DNA of 38,976 nucleotides, from assembly GCA_002714185.1 (NCBI GenBank), contig PAWM01000003.1, positions 79,815 through 118,790 of the forward strand. Reading direction: 5' to 3'. The notes beneath the pieces are model-generated. The model ran no database searches. It saw only the letters and a program-made list of their open reading frames with translations, and was not told where the DNA came from. This document shows, one piece after another, positions 17,247 to 26,522 of the stretch (positions within the stretch are counted from its first letter, which is position 1; the number at the start of each line of letters is the position of its first letter). Source of the stretch: Flavobacteriales bacterium (GTDB lineage: Bacteria > Bacteroidota > Bacteroidia > Flavobacteriales > TMED113). The translations under genes and the position numbers were made by a program.

Positions 17247-18404
17247 ATGCCTTTTTACCATAAACTTGGAAATATACCAAATAAAAGACATACTATATTT
17301 AAATCTGAATCTGGAAAACATCGTTACGAAGAGTTATTTGGAACAATTGGTTTTGTAGGTATGTCATCACTATTATACCATACTCAAAGACCTACTCAGG
17401 TAAAAAATATTCTTAAAAAAGAAAATTTAATCCCTGAAATTGCTGTAGAAAATAATATAAAATCTAGACTTTTAAAGGGCTTTGATTTACCTAAAAACAA
17501 AAGTTATTTAGAAAGTAGAAATCCTATACTAGTCAACAACGATTGCCATATTTCACTTGCTGCACCTAAAGAATCTATGACAGATAAATTTTATAAAAAT
17601 ACTGATGCAGATGAATTAATTTTTATTCATAAAGGCTCTGGGACACTAAAAACAATGCTTGGTAATTTAAATTTTTCATATGGTGACTACCTTTTAATTC
17701 CGAGAGGAATTATATATCAAATAGAATTTGATGATGAAGATAATCGACTTTTTATAGTAGAATCTTTCCACCCTATATTGACTCCAAAAAGATACAGAAA
17801 TCATTTTGGGCAATTATTAGAACATGCACCTTATTGTGAAAGAGATATTAGACGACCTAATAATTTAATTACAAAAGATGAAAAAGGTGATTTTTTAATG
17901 ATGATAAAAAAAGAAGGTATAATGCATCATGTTGTATATGGAGCTCACCCATTTGATGTTGTTGGATGGGACGGTTATAATTATCCGTATGCATTTTCAA
18001 TTCATGACTTTGAGCCAATTACTGGAAGAATTCATCAACCACCTCCTGTTCATCAAACTTTTGAAACAGATGCATTTGTAGTTTGCTCTTTCTGTCCTAG
18101 ATTATATGATTATCACCCTAATTCAATTCCAGCTCCATACAATCATAGTAATATAGACTCTGACGAGGTTCTTTATTATGTTGATGGTGATTTTATGAGT
18201 AGAAATCATATTGAAAAAGGATATATAAGTTTACACCCGGCAGGCATACCTCATGGGCCTCACCCAGGGGCAATGGAAAGAAGTATTGGGCAAAAAGAAA
18301 CAAAAGAATTAGCAGTTATGGTAGATACTTTTAAGCCTTTAAAACTAACTAAAGTAGCTATCAGTTTAGATGATGGAGAATACTATAAATCATGGATTGA
18401 ATAA
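17247..18404 (+). CDS. hmgA: Homogentisate 1,2-dioxygenase
   Basis: HmgA opens the homogentisate ring with iron and oxygen, giving maleylacetoacetate, in tyrosine and phenylalanine breakdown. The two-cupin protein of 385 residues has an early GTIGFVGMSSLLYH, the first cupin with ELIFIHKGSGTL and YGDYLLIPRG, and the iron-binding second cupin with HQPPPVHQTFETDAFV and SLHPAGIPHGPHPG. The starting MPFYHKLGNIPNKRHT is family-typical and fixes the start. Its TAA overlaps the hppD ATG (TAATG), so the preceding pathway step is translationally coupled. The later steps (maleylacetoacetate isomerase, fumarylacetoacetase) are not in this window. Confidence 0.95.
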   Translation: MPFYHKLGNIPNKRHTIFKSESGKHRYEELFGTIGFVGMSSLLYHTQRPTQVKNILKKENLIPEIAVENNIKSRLLKGFDLPKNKSYLESRNPILVNNDCHISLAAPKESMTDKFYKNTDADELIFIHKGSGTLKTMLGNLNFSYGDYLLIPRGIIYQIEFDDEDNRLFIVESFHPILTPKRYRNHFGQLLEHAPYCERDIRRPNNLITKDEKGDFLMMIKKEGIMHHVVYGAHPFDVVGWDGYNYPYAFSIHDFEPITGRIHQPPPVHQTFETDAFVVCSFCPRLYDYHPNSIPAPYNHSNIDSDEVLYYVDGDFMSRNHIEKGYISLHPAGIPHGPHPGAMERSIGQKETKELAVMVDTFKPLKLTKVAISLDDGEYYKSWIE

Positions 18405-19531
18405 TGGATAAAAAATTAAAAAAAATATTTCCTGAAGCAAAGGATTTTCTTCCAATTCACGGAACAGATTATGTAGAATTTTATGTAGGCAATGCAAAGC
18501 AGGCTGCACATTTTTATAAAACTGCATTTGGCTTTCAGTCTTTAGCATATTCTGGACTAGAAACAGGTGATACTACTAAAACATCTTATGTTCTATCTCA
18601 AGAAAAAATTCGTATAGTTCTTACAACACCAATGTCCGGAAATACCGAAATCGAAGAACATATTACTAAACATGGTGACGGTGTTAAAATAATTGCACTT
18701 TGGGTTGATGATGCTAAAAAAGCATGGGAAGAAACAACTAAAAGAGGAGCTAAATCTTATGAACGTCCCAATGAAATATCAGACAACAATGGGTCGGTTA
18801 TTCGCTCAGGAATTCATACTTATGGAGATACTGTTCACTTATTTATTGAAAGAAAAAATTTTAATGGTATTTTCCTGCCTGGATTTAAACAATGGGATTC
18901 AGAATATAATCCCGAACCTGTCGGATTAAAATACATTGATCATATGGTAGGAAATGTAGGATGGAATGAAATGAATATATGGGAAGAATTCTATAGAGAT
19001 GTAATGGGTTTTGCTAATTTAATTACATTTGATGATAAAGATATTTCTACTCAATATACTGCACTAATGAGTAAGGTTATGACTAATGGAAATGGAAGAA
19101 TTAAATTCCCAATTAATGAGCCTGCAGAAGGTGCTAAAAAATCTCAAATTGAAGAATACCTAGAGTTTTATAACGGGCCTGGATGTCAACATATTGCTAT
19201 AGCTACGGATGACATTATCAATACTGTTAAAGAGATGAAGCTTAGAGGTGTTGAGTTTTTACATGTACCAAAATCATACTATGATACTGTATTTGATCGT
19301 GTTGGTAAAATTGATGAAGAAATAACCAAAATTCGAGACTTAAGTATTTTGGTAGATCGTGATGAAGAAGGATATTTACTACAAATATTTACTAAGCCTG
19401 TGGAAGATAGACCTACATTATTTTTTGAAATTATTCAAAGGAAAGGAGCTCAATCATTTGGTAAAGGAAATTTTAAAGCATTATTTGAAGCAATCGAGCT
19501 AGAGCAAGAAAAAAGAGGAACCTTAATTTAA
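18404..19531 (+). CDS. hppD: 4-Hydroxyphenylpyruvate dioxygenase
   Basis: Converts 4-hydroxyphenylpyruvate to homogentisate with Fe(II) and oxygen, feeding HmgA. Two vicinal-oxygen-chelate domains are seen; the iron ligands in the second are His180 (YIDHMVGN), His263 (CQHIAIAT) and Glu342 (FFEIIQRKG). The C-terminal QSFGKGNFKALFEAIE is the gate helix region typical of the enzyme. Length is 375 residues. The start codon overlaps the hmgA stop by one base. The antiporter gene begins 4 nt after this gene, so all three are probably one transcript. Confidence 0.96.
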   Translation: MDKKLKKIFPEAKDFLPIHGTDYVEFYVGNAKQAAHFYKTAFGFQSLAYSGLETGDTTKTSYVLSQEKIRIVLTTPMSGNTEIEEHITKHGDGVKIIALWVDDAKKAWEETTKRGAKSYERPNEISDNNGSVIRSGIHTYGDTVHLFIERKNFNGIFLPGFKQWDSEYNPEPVGLKYIDHMVGNVGWNEMNIWEEFYRDVMGFANLITFDDKDISTQYTALMSKVMTNGNGRIKFPINEPAEGAKKSQIEEYLEFYNGPGCQHIAIATDDIINTVKEMKLRGVEFLHVPKSYYDTVFDRVGKIDEEITKIRDLSILVDRDEEGYLLQIFTKPVEDRPTLFFEIIQRKGAQSFGKGNFKALFEAIELEQEKRGTLI

Positions 19532-19535
19532 TTAT

Positions 19536-21032
19536 ATGATATATATTATAATAGCAGCATTAGCAACAATTATCATTATCTCTCATTTTCTAAATATTTT
19601 CTCTGACAAAACTGGAGTGCCTTCTGTTTTAATACTAATACTATTTGGTATGTTATTACAGCTTGATCAAGCCTGGTTTAATTTTGAAATAATTGATAAA
19701 TCTATTCAAAAGCCACTATTGAAAATACTAGGAACAGGTGGCTTGATTTTGATTTTACTGGAAGCTGCTCTTGATTTAAAATTGAATAAAACAATGATAT
19801 ATGCATCTATAAAAGCATTTATTTCTGGCTCATTAGGGCTGATTGTAACTGCATTAGCAGGAGCATATATTCTTCAGTATTGGTTTAATGATTTGAATTT
19901 TTTATCTGGTCTATTTTTTGCTACTCCATTAGCAATATTAAGTAGTGCGATTATTATTCCAAGTACACATACATTCCCAGAGGATAAAAAATCTTTTTTA
20001 ATCTATGAAAGTACTTTTTCTGATGTTTTGGGTTTATTAATGTTTGAAATACTACTTGGTGTATTTGCACATGGAAACATTAGTGTATCTAAAGTAGTTG
20101 GGGAACTCGGGCTTTCTATTATTTTCTCAATCGTAATTAGCATTATTTTAATTTATATATTTCAGAGAATTAAAAGTACAACTAAACTGTTTTTACTTTT
20201 TGCTATTTTAATGCTTTTATATTCAATTGGCCATGCACTTAAATTATCTGCACTTTTAATTGTTTTAACTTTTGGTCTCATATTAAATAATTACGAAACT
20301 GTTTTTAGAGGTGCTTTGTCAAAATTTATTAACCATAATAGCGTAAATAATATACAGGACGGATTTAAAATTATAATTCAAGAAAGTGCATTTGTAGTTA
20401 GAACATTTTTCTTTATTGTATTTGGTTACTATGTAGCACTCGAAAAAATAGTTGACCCTGAATATATTGTCCCAATAGCAATAATTAGCTTAATGCTAAT
20501 AGCAGCAATATATTTAATTAGATTCACAATTCTATTACCAACCTTAAGGACATCAACATGGCCTGAAGTTTTTTTAGCTCCAAGAGGTTTAATCACTATT
20601 TTATTGTTTTTCTCTATTCCTGACACATTATTAGATGGAAATTTAGAATTGGAAAATATACGAGAGAATATTATCCCAGGAGTATTTTTATGTGTAATTC
20701 TTGGCAGCACATTAGCTATGAGTAATGCATTAATTGGCTTTAAAAAAATACAAAATCTGTTGCAGGAATCTGATGATGACACAATTAAAATTTCTGACAC
20801 ACCAGAAGTCTTAGATGATGATGAAAATATATCAACAAGTCAAAGCGATATCATACAAAGTGACAGCGAAAGTCAAAGCGATATCATACAAAGTGACAGC
20901 GAAAGTCAAAGCGATATCATACAAAGTGACAACGAAAGTCAAAGCGATATCATACAAAGTGACAGCGAAAGTCAAAGCGATATCATACAAAGTGACAGCG
21001 AAAAGGAAAATGATATGACACAAAATAAGTAA
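19536..21032 (+). CDS. Cation/proton antiporter with repeat-containing acidic tail
   Basis: About 12 membrane helices cover residues 1-410, typical of the CPA (NhaP/Kef-like) monovalent cation/proton antiporters. Family marks are LLLEAALDLKL-like LILLEAALDL, the discontinuous-helix region ATPLAILSSAIIIPS, and YESTFSDVLGLL, whose Asp is a likely ion-site residue. The C-terminal 88 residues are hydrophilic and acidic; five tandem copies of SQSDIIQSDSE (435-489) make up most of it. No RCK/TrkA-N regulatory domain is present. Ion choice cannot be told. It follows hppD by 4 nt, which may be chance operon membership or may help pH balance during aromatic acid breakdown; the latter is speculation. 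Confidence 0.88.
   Translation: MIYIIIAALATIIIISHFLNIFSDKTGVPSVLILILFGMLLQLDQAWFNFEIIDKSIQKPLLKILGTGGLILILLEAALDLKLNKTMIYASIKAFISGSLGLIVTALAGAYILQYWFNDLNFLSGLFFATPLAILSSAIIIPSTHTFPEDKKSFLIYESTFSDVLGLLMFEILLGVFAHGNISVSKVVGELGLSIIFSIVISIILIYIFQRIKSTTKLFLLFAILMLLYSIGHALKLSALLIVLTFGLILNNYETVFRGALSKFINHNSVNNIQDGFKIIIQESAFVVRTFFFIVFGYYVALEKIVDPEYIVPIAIISLMLIAAIYLIRFTILLPTLRTSTWPEVFLAPRGLITILLFFSIPDTLLDGNLELENIRENIIPGVFLCVILGSTLAMSNALIGFKKIQNLLQESDDDTIKISDTPEVLDDDENISTSQSDIIQSDSESQSDIIQSDSESQSDIIQSDNESQSDIIQSDSESQSDIIQSDSEKENDMTQNK
20838..21002 (+). repeat. Five tandem 33-bp repeats in the antiporter tail
   Basis: Five head-to-tail copies of 33 bp encode SQSDIIQSDSE. Copies start at 20838, 20871, 20904, 20937 and 20970. 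They are identical except for one base in the third copy (AGC to AAC, Ser to Asn). The length is a multiple of three, so copy-number changes keep the gene in frame. The near identity points to recent expansion. The unit has the centre GATATC and is less AT-rich than the surroundings. Confidence 0.97.
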
Positions 21033-21054
21033 ATATGATTTATGAAAAAAAAAT

Positions 21055-21750
21055 TCAACAACTAATTATATTTTGCATCAAATAGAAAATAACAATTATT
21101 AATAAAGAAGGTAGCATATTTGTAGGGTTTATTTTTTTATACCCTAAGATTTTCAATGCTATTGCAACAATTAATACTCCCCCTAAAGCACTAATATGCT
21201 CAATTAAAGTTAAGGGAATAAAATCTTTATATAAAAAAGCAAGAAATGTCAGCCCACCTTGAAAAAAAAACATTGGAAAAATAGAAAACAATACTCCTAT
21301 ACCAAAGGTTGATGCTAAAAGAATCGAACTAAAACCATCCATAATAGCTTTAGTGTATAATATCTCAGGAGATTTACCTAGGCCTTCATCAATGGCTCCA
21401 ACTATGGTCATAGAGCCTACACAAAATAATAAAAATGCTGTTAAAAAACCGTCCGTAAAATTTTTATCTTTTATTTTAAACTTATTCTTTAAAGCAATTA
21501 ATGATGTATTAATTTTGTCATCCATTTCATAATACTCGCCAATAATTGTACCAACAATAAGAGATGTTAAAATTAATATAAAGCTATTTGTTTGAATTGC
21601 TATACTTAAACCAAGGACAAGAGTGAAAAGACCAATAATATAAAAAACTTTTTTATTAATCTCTGGCTTAATAATTTTCTTAAATATTAATCCTACTAAA
21701 CTTCCAACAACAACTGCTAAAATATTAATTAGTGTTCCTGCTAGAATCAT
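21055..21750 (-). CDS. DUF554 family membrane protein
   Basis: The 231-residue protein has about seven membrane helices and the hallmarks of DUF554 (E. coli YqgA type): [17 protein letters not shown] at the start, a short [10 protein letters not shown] loop, [21 protein letters not shown], and a second half [25 protein letters not shown]. The gene is broadly conserved but its function is unknown. The start lies inside the end of aspS (26-nt overlap), so the two are co-transcribed. It converges on the antiporter gene. Confidence 0.9.
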   Translation of the reverse strand: MILAGTLINILAVVVGSLVGLIFKKIIKPEINKKVFYIIGLFTLVLGLSIAIQTNSFILILTSLIVGTIIGEYYEMDDKINTSLIALKNKFKIKDKNFTDGFLTAFLLFCVGSMTIVGAIDEGLGKSPEILYTKAIMDGFSSILLASTFGIGVLFSIFPMFFFQGGLTFLAFLYKDFIPLTLIEHISALGGVLIVAIALKILGYKKINPTNMLPSLLIIVIFYLMQNIISC

Positions 21751-23497
21751 TTTGATCTATTTTTTTTAATCCTAACTCGTCAAGTTGCTCGTTATTTATT
21801 TTTGATGGTGCATCTAACATAATATCACGACCTGAATTATTTTTTGGAAAAGCAATAAAATCTCTAATAGATTCACTTCCGCCCATAATAGCACATAACC
21901 TATCAAATCCAAAAGCAACTCCACCATGAGGAGGTGCACCATATTCAAATGCATTCATTAAAAACCCAAATTGTTCTTTAGCCTCTTTGTCAGTAAAACC
22001 TAGATGTTTAAACATTTGACTTTGTAAATTTTTATTATGAATTCTAATACTTCCACCACCAATCTCATTACCATTTATAACTAAATCATAAGCATTTGCT
22101 TTAACCAAACCTGGATCCGAATGTAACTTTTTTACATCATCTGGCTTAGGAGCAGTAAAAGGATGATGCATAGCATGATAACGTTGTGACTCCTCATCCC
22201 ATTCTAAAAGAGGGAAATCTAAAACCCAGAGTGGTGCAAAAACTTTAGGATCTCTTAATCCAATCTTTTCAGCGATATGTAATCTTAACATTGATAAGGA
22301 TTTTCTTACATCTTTTGTTTCACCAGCCATTATTAAAATTAAATCTCCGGGAGAAGAATTACATTTAGTAACCCATTTAGTTAAATCATTTTTTGAAAAA
22401 AATTTATCTACTGATGACTTAATTGTTTCATCATAATTATATTTACAATAAACTAGTCCTTTTGCACCAACTTGAGGAGTTTTCGAAAAATCAATTAATT
22501 TATCTATCTCTTTTCTACTAAATGATGCACCATCTTTTATATTAAATCCAACAACTAATTCTGCATTGTCGAATACAATGAAATTATTTTTCTTACACAA
22601 ATCTGTTAATTCTACAAATTCCATGTCGAATCTTATATCAGGCTTATCAGTTCCATATCTCTTGATAGCTTCCTCATAAGTTATTCTTGGAAATTTTGAT
22701 AATTTTATTCCTTTAATAGTTTTTAATAAGTGGACTATAAGGCCTTCAAACATATTTAAAATATCCTCCTGTTCAACAAATGCCATCTCACAATCAATCT
22801 GTGTAAATTCAGGTTGCCGATCAGCCCTTAAATCCTCATCTCTAAAACATTTTACTATTTGATAATACTTATCAATACCGCCAACCATCAAAAGCTGTTT
22901 AAATGTTTGAGGTGATTGAGGTAATGCATAAAATTGATTTTTATTCATCCTACTGGGAACAATAAAATCTCTGGCACCTTCAGGTGTCGATTTAATTAAA
23001 TAAGGAGTTTCGACTTCACAAAATCCAGCACCATCTAAATACTTTCTTGTTTCACTAGAAATTTTTGCTCTAAGTAAAATATTATTTTTTATGGGATTTC
23101 TTCTAATGTCTAAATATCTATATTCCATTCTAAGCTCATCACCACCGTCAGTACTGTCTTCTATAGTAAACGGAGGCGTTTTTGACTTGTTTAGAATAGT
23201 TAATTTTTCTACTTCCACCTCAATATCACCTGTTAAAATTTGTTTATTTACCGATGCTCTTGCTATAACTTTTCCATAAATTTGAATAACATCTTCTCTT
23301 CCAAGTTGACGAGCACTCTCACATAAAGAAGCATTATTATCCATATTAAACACTAATTGAGTTATCCCATAGCGATCTCTTATATCTACAAATGTCATTC
23401 CACCCAAATCTCTAGACTTTTGAACCCAACCACACATAAGAACATTTTTACCAATATGTTCTTTTCGCAACTCACCATTATTGACAGTTCTGTACAT
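21725..23497 (-). CDS. aspS: Aspartyl-tRNA synthetase
   Basis: Class II synthetase. The anticodon-binding OB fold opens the protein ([31 protein letters not shown]). Motif 2 is [18 protein letters not shown], and motif 3 is [15 protein letters not shown] near the end. The bacterial insertion domain (GAD) lies between, including [11 protein letters not shown]. The 590 residues are the bacterial length. Whether it charges only tRNA-Asp or also tRNA-Asn is not clear by eye. A gatC gene nearby means the organism has GatCAB, so tRNA-dependent amidation is possible. A TACTTTTA -7-like element lies 21 nt upstream (23519-23526). Confidence 0.97.
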   Translation of the reverse strand: MYRTVNNGELRKEHIGKNVLMCGWVQKSRDLGGMTFVDIRDRYGITQLVFNMDNNASLCESARQLGREDVIQIYGKVIARASVNKQILTGDIEVEVEKLTILNKSKTPPFTIEDSTDGGDELRMEYRYLDIRRNPIKNNILLRAKISSETRKYLDGAGFCEVETPYLIKSTPEGARDFIVPSRMNKNQFYALPQSPQTFKQLLMVGGIDKYYQIVKCFRDEDLRADRQPEFTQIDCEMAFVEQEDILNMFEGLIVHLLKTIKGIKLSKFPRITYEEAIKRYGTDKPDIRFDMEFVELTDLCKKNNFIVFDNAELVVGFNIKDGASFSRKEIDKLIDFSKTPQVGAKGLVYCKYNYDETIKSSVDKFFSKNDLTKWVTKCNSSPGDLILIMAGETKDVRKSLSMLRLHIAEKIGLRDPKVFAPLWVLDFPLLEWDEESQRYHAMHHPFTAPKPDDVKKLHSDPGLVKANAYDLVINGNEIGGGSIRIHNKNLQSQMFKHLGFTDKEAKEQFGFLMNAFEYGAPPHGGVAFGFDRLCAIMGGSESIRDFIAFPKNNSGRDIMLDAPSKINNEQLDELGLKKIDQNDSSRNTN

Positions 23498-23566
23498 AGA
23501 ATTATAATTTATTTGTTGTAAAAGTACAAAAAGGATGCAAAAAATTGATACTGTTCTTATTTTACA

Positions 23567-23574
23567 TAAATTTA
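23567..23574 (+). promoter_or_regulatory. -7-like promoter element (TAAATTTA) before tadA
   Basis: Seven of eight bases match TAnnTTTG, ending 4 nt before the ATG at 23579, the same spacing as before trhO and trpS. It predicts a leaderless tadA message. Confidence 0.35.
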
Positions 23575-23578
23575 TTAT

Positions 23579-24034
23579 ATGATAAATACTGATGAGATGT
23601 ATATGAAAAAAGCCCTACTAGAAGCTAAAATAGCTATGGATAAAGATGAAGTTCCAGTAGGTGCAATTATAGTACATAATAATAAAATCATTGCAAAAGC
23701 ACATAATTTAACAATACATTTATGTGACCCTACTGCTCACGCAGAAATGCAAGCAATTACAGCTGCCTGTAATTATTTACAATCAAGATATCTTGATCAA
23801 TGCACATTATATACAACACTTGAGCCGTGTATAATGTGTGGTAGTGCATTGTCTTGGTCTAAAATAGGCAAAGTTGTTTACGGAGCTAGTGATCAAAAAA
23901 GAGGCATATCATATTTAGAAAAAAATATTTTACATAAAAAAACAATCATTAAAAAAAATATTTTAATGTATGAATGTGGGAACTTATTGTCTGAATTTTT
24001 TAAAAAAAAGCGTAAATTGAAACAAAAAAATTAA
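23579..24034 (+). CDS. tadA: tRNA-specific adenosine deaminase
   Basis: TadA converts A34 to inosine in tRNA-Arg(ACG). The zinc site is His54 and the proton-shuttling Glu56 in HAEMQ, plus Cys84 and Cys87 in [10 protein letters not shown]. Length is 151 residues, typical. The start region ([16 protein letters not shown]) fits the Bacteroidota enzyme, which carries a few residues before MKKAL. The C-terminus is strongly basic ([10 protein letters not shown]), probably contacting tRNA. The next gene follows after 5 nt. Confidence 0.95.
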   Translation: MINTDEMYMKKALLEAKIAMDKDEVPVGAIIVHNNKIIAKAHNLTIHLCDPTAHAEMQAITAACNYLQSRYLDQCTLYTTLEPCIMCGSALSWSKIGKVVYGASDQKRGISYLEKNILHKKTIIKKNILMYECGNLLSEFFKKKRKLKQKN

Positions 24035-24039
24035 TTACT

Positions 24040-24453
24040 ATGTATCCTGAAGAAATTTGTTCACCTATGAGAGAGGAGTTAACTAATGCAGGTTTTGAAG
24101 AGCTTAAAACTATTGAGCAAGTAGACAACACCTTTAATAATACTAATGGCACATTACTACTATTCGTGAATTCTGTGTGCGGATGTGCTGCTGGGAGTGC
24201 TCGTCCTGGCTTAATTATGTCACTTTCTAATGCTAAAAAACCTAATCAAATTACCACCGTATTTGCGGGTCAAGATAAAGAAGCCACTCAAAGAGCAAGA
24301 GAATATATGTTGCCATACCCCCCATCTTCACCATCAATTGCATTGTTTAAAAACGGTGAATTAGTACATTTTATTGAAAGACATGAAATTGAAGGTAACC
24401 TAAAACAGGTGATTTCAGAAAACCTTATTGAAGCATTTAATAAATATTGTTGA
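24040..24453 (+). CDS. Bacilliredoxin-like thiol protein (BrxA/BrxB, YphP family)
   Basis: The 137-residue thioredoxin-fold protein has the family's Cys-Gly-Cys active site at 47-49 (NSVCGCAAGSARPG), and the PYPPSSPSIALFKNGELVHFIERH stretch with the cis-Pro region. Bacilliredoxins remove bacillithiol from oxidised proteins; several Bacteroidota are known to carry these proteins, so bacillithiol use is possible but cannot be shown here. It begins 5 nt after tadA and converges on gatC. Confidence 0.9.
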   Translation: MYPEEICSPMREELTNAGFEELKTIEQVDNTFNNTNGTLLLFVNSVCGCAAGSARPGLIMSLSNAKKPNQITTVFAGQDKEATQRAREYMLPYPPSSPSIALFKNGELVHFIERHEIEGNLKQVISENLIEAFNKYC

Positions 24454-24456
24454 TTA

Positions 24457-24756
24457 TTAATTTGATTTGGAACTGAGAACTTTAGGTACCTTAATATAAT
24501 CACTATTATATTTTGGAGCATTTTTTAGAATATCATTTTTTGTTGTATTCTGATTAGCGATATCCTCTCTAAATACATTGTAATTATTATGAATGTGTGT
24601 TAATTCATTAATTTCATTTGTATTTATATCACTTAATTTATCAACAAAACTTAAAATTTTCTGAATATCCTGGACCATATGATCACACTCTTCGTTACTA
24701 AATTTTAGTTTAGATAAACTAGCTAAATACTCAATTTTTTTTTTATTAATTTTCAT
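24457..24756 (-). CDS. gatC: Glu/Asp-tRNA amidotransferase subunit C
   Basis: The small subunit of GatCAB, which turns Glu-tRNA(Gln) or Asp-tRNA(Asn) into the amide form. The 99 residues show the family pattern: an opening IEYLASLSKLKFSNEE, a helix IQKILSFVDKLSDINT, and the extended tail with FREDI and DILKNAPKYNSDYIKVPKVL. The start overlaps the end of plsC by 11 nt. GatA and GatB are not in the window. Confidence 0.93.
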   Translation of the reverse strand: MKINKKKIEYLASLSKLKFSNEECDHMVQDIQKILSFVDKLSDINTNEINELTHIHNNYNVFREDIANQNTTKNDILKNAPKYNSDYIKVPKVLSSKSN

Positions 24757-25480
24757 ATTCTATCAATTTATTATTAATAACTGAAAAAACTTTATTTTTC
24801 AACAGCTCAGTGTCCTGATTAGACATATCATTTGTGTTAATTGGTTTATGTATAAATACTCTTAATAAACCTAATGACAAGTTTAATTTATCTTCAGGAT
24901 ATTTTTTTTTATTATCAACAAAAGTAATTGGAATTATTGGAACTTTATTATTAATAGCAAGCTTAAATGCTCCCGCTTTGAATTCTCCGAGTCTAATTTT
25001 ATTTTTGGGCACTCTACCTTCTGGAAAAATCACAATACTTACACCTGATTTTAATAAATTATCAGCTTTTCTATATGCTCGAAATGCAGATGCAATACTA
25101 TCTCTATCGAAAGTTATCATAGTTTTATTGTAAAACCATTCAAAAAAAAGAAATTTAGACACACCTTTTTTTCCAATAAAAACAAATGTTTTAGGGAAAG
25201 TTGCAAATAATAAAATAATATCAAATTTAGATGTATGATTAGGGCATAATATGTAAGAGGAGGCTGACTCAAACTCAAACTCAAACTTTGTAATAGACCA
25301 AAATCCATTTAATAATAAAACAATTCTACACCACCACCTGCAAAAAAGATGAAAAAGTGGATAAGTTTTTTTGAAAGAAATTAGAATCACACCAATCGGA
25401 GAAAATACTATTAATCCAAATAAAACAGAAAACCATAGCCAACACCTCCAAATAAAAAAAAACAATTTCAACAATAACAT
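24746..25480 (-). CDS. plsC: 1-Acyl-glycerol-3-phosphate acyltransferase
   Basis: Adds an acyl chain to lysophosphatidic acid, the second acylation in phospholipid synthesis, at the inner membrane. Motif I NHTSKFD has the catalytic His82 and Asp87, and motif III is FPEGRVP (152-158). Two hydrophobic segments at the start (5-35 and around 45-60) anchor it. Length of 244 residues is typical. It overlaps gatC at its 3' end. It is divergent from trpS with about 70 nt between, holding AT-rich promoter-like sequence on both strands. Confidence 0.88.
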   Translation of the reverse strand: MLLLKLFFFIWRCWLWFSVLFGLIVFSPIGVILISFKKTYPLFHLFCRWWCRIVLLLNGFWSITKFEFEFESASSYILCPNHTSKFDIILLFATFPKTFVFIGKKGVSKFLFFEWFYNKTMITFDRDSIASAFRAYRKADNLLKSGVSIVIFPEGRVPKNKIRLGEFKAGAFKLAINNKVPIIPITFVDNKKKYPEDKLNLSLGLLRVFIHKPINTNDMSNQDTELLKNKVFSVINNKLIEYEN

Positions 25481-25538
25481 TTAACGATAAAGTTATAATT
25501 TAATTATAAATCTATTTTATCTATTATATATTTTTATC

Positions 25539-25546
25539 TAAATTTA
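25539..25546 (+). promoter_or_regulatory. -7-like promoter element (TAAATTTA) before trpS
   Basis: Seven of eight bases match TAnnTTTG, ending 4 nt before the ATG at 25551. It predicts a leaderless trpS message. Confidence 0.35.
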
Positions 25547-25550
25547 AATT

Positions 25551-26522
25551 ATGTCGAGAGTATTAACAGGTGTTCAAAGTTCAGGGGTTCCTCATTTAGG
25601 CAATGTATTAGGAGCTATTTTACCTGCTATTGAGCTGTCAAAAAAACATGAATCTCTGCTATTTATAGCTGATTTACATGCTATTACAACAATCAGAGAT
25701 AAATGTATTCTTAACAAGAATACATTAGCAACAGCTGCAGCTTGGTTAGCTTTCGGATTAAATACAGAAAAAAATATTTTATATCGTCAATCAGACATCC
25801 CAGAGGTCACTGAGCTAATGTGGTATTTAAATTGTATTACTCCATATCCCATGCTTGCAAATGCTCATTCATTTAAAGATAAGGCTAATAAACTTTCTGA
25901 TGTTAATGCTGGACTATTTACTTACCCCGTTCTAATGGCAGCAGATATTATTTTGTATAATGCAGATATCGTACCCGTAGGAAAGGATCAACTACAACAT
26001 TTAGAAATAACCAGAGATATTGCAAAAAGTTTTAACCATATTTATGGTGAAACATTTATAATACCAACTGCAAAAACTGATAATACCAAAATGATTATTC
26101 CAGGTACTGATGGACAAAAAATGAGTAAATCCTATAACAATTACATAAATATATTAGGGCCAGAAAATATATTAAAAAAACAAATAATGAGTATTTTAAC
26201 TGATAGTCGCAGTTTAGAGCAATCAAAAGATCCTGAAAAGTGCAATGTATTTAAAATTTATAAACTGATTGCAACTGAACATAATAGTAACGAATTAAGA
26301 TATAAATATCAAAACGGTGGATTTGGATACGGTCATGCGAAAACAGAATTGTTAAATTTAATTCTTAGGAAATTTAAAAGACCGCGAGAAAAATTTCATG
26401 AACTTATAAATAATCCAATACTTATTGAAAATGAGCTAGAAAAAGGGAAGATAAAAGCCAGAAAAATTGCAAACAGAGTTCTAAAAAAAGTAAGAACTAA
26501 TCTTGGCTTAATGAGAGCTTAA
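25551..26522 (+). CDS. trpS: Tryptophanyl-tRNA synthetase
   Basis: Class I synthetase for tRNA-Trp. The HIGH-type signature is PHLGN (14-18) after the LTGVQSSG start, and the KMSKS loop is exact at 190-194 (GQKMSKSYNN). Other family marks are YPVLMAADIILYNADIVPVGKDQLQH and the VFKIYKL region. The 323 residues are standard. Its end overlaps the end of the convergent peroxiredoxin gene by 15 nt. Confidence 0.97.
   Translation: MSRVLTGVQSSGVPHLGNVLGAILPAIELSKKHESLLFIADLHAITTIRDKCILNKNTLATAAAWLAFGLNTEKNILYRQSDIPEVTELMWYLNCITPYPMLANAHSFKDKANKLSDVNAGLFTYPVLMAADIILYNADIVPVGKDQLQHLEITRDIAKSFNHIYGETFIIPTAKTDNTKMIIPGTDGQKMSKSYNNYINILGPENILKKQIMSILTDSRSLEQSKDPEKCNVFKIYKLIATEHNSNELRYKYQNGGFGYGHAKTELLNLILRKFKRPREKFHELINNPILIENELEKGKIKARKIANRVLKKVRTNLGLMRA

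Noticed and set aside
20838-21002. Possible CRISPR-like array
   Set aside because: The units are directly adjacent with no spacers and are in frame within a gene, so this is a coding tandem repeat.
20815-21023. Long open frames on both strands across the antiporter tail
   Set aside because: They exist because the 33-bp repeat is a multiple of three and free of stops in several frames; the antiporter frame explains the region.
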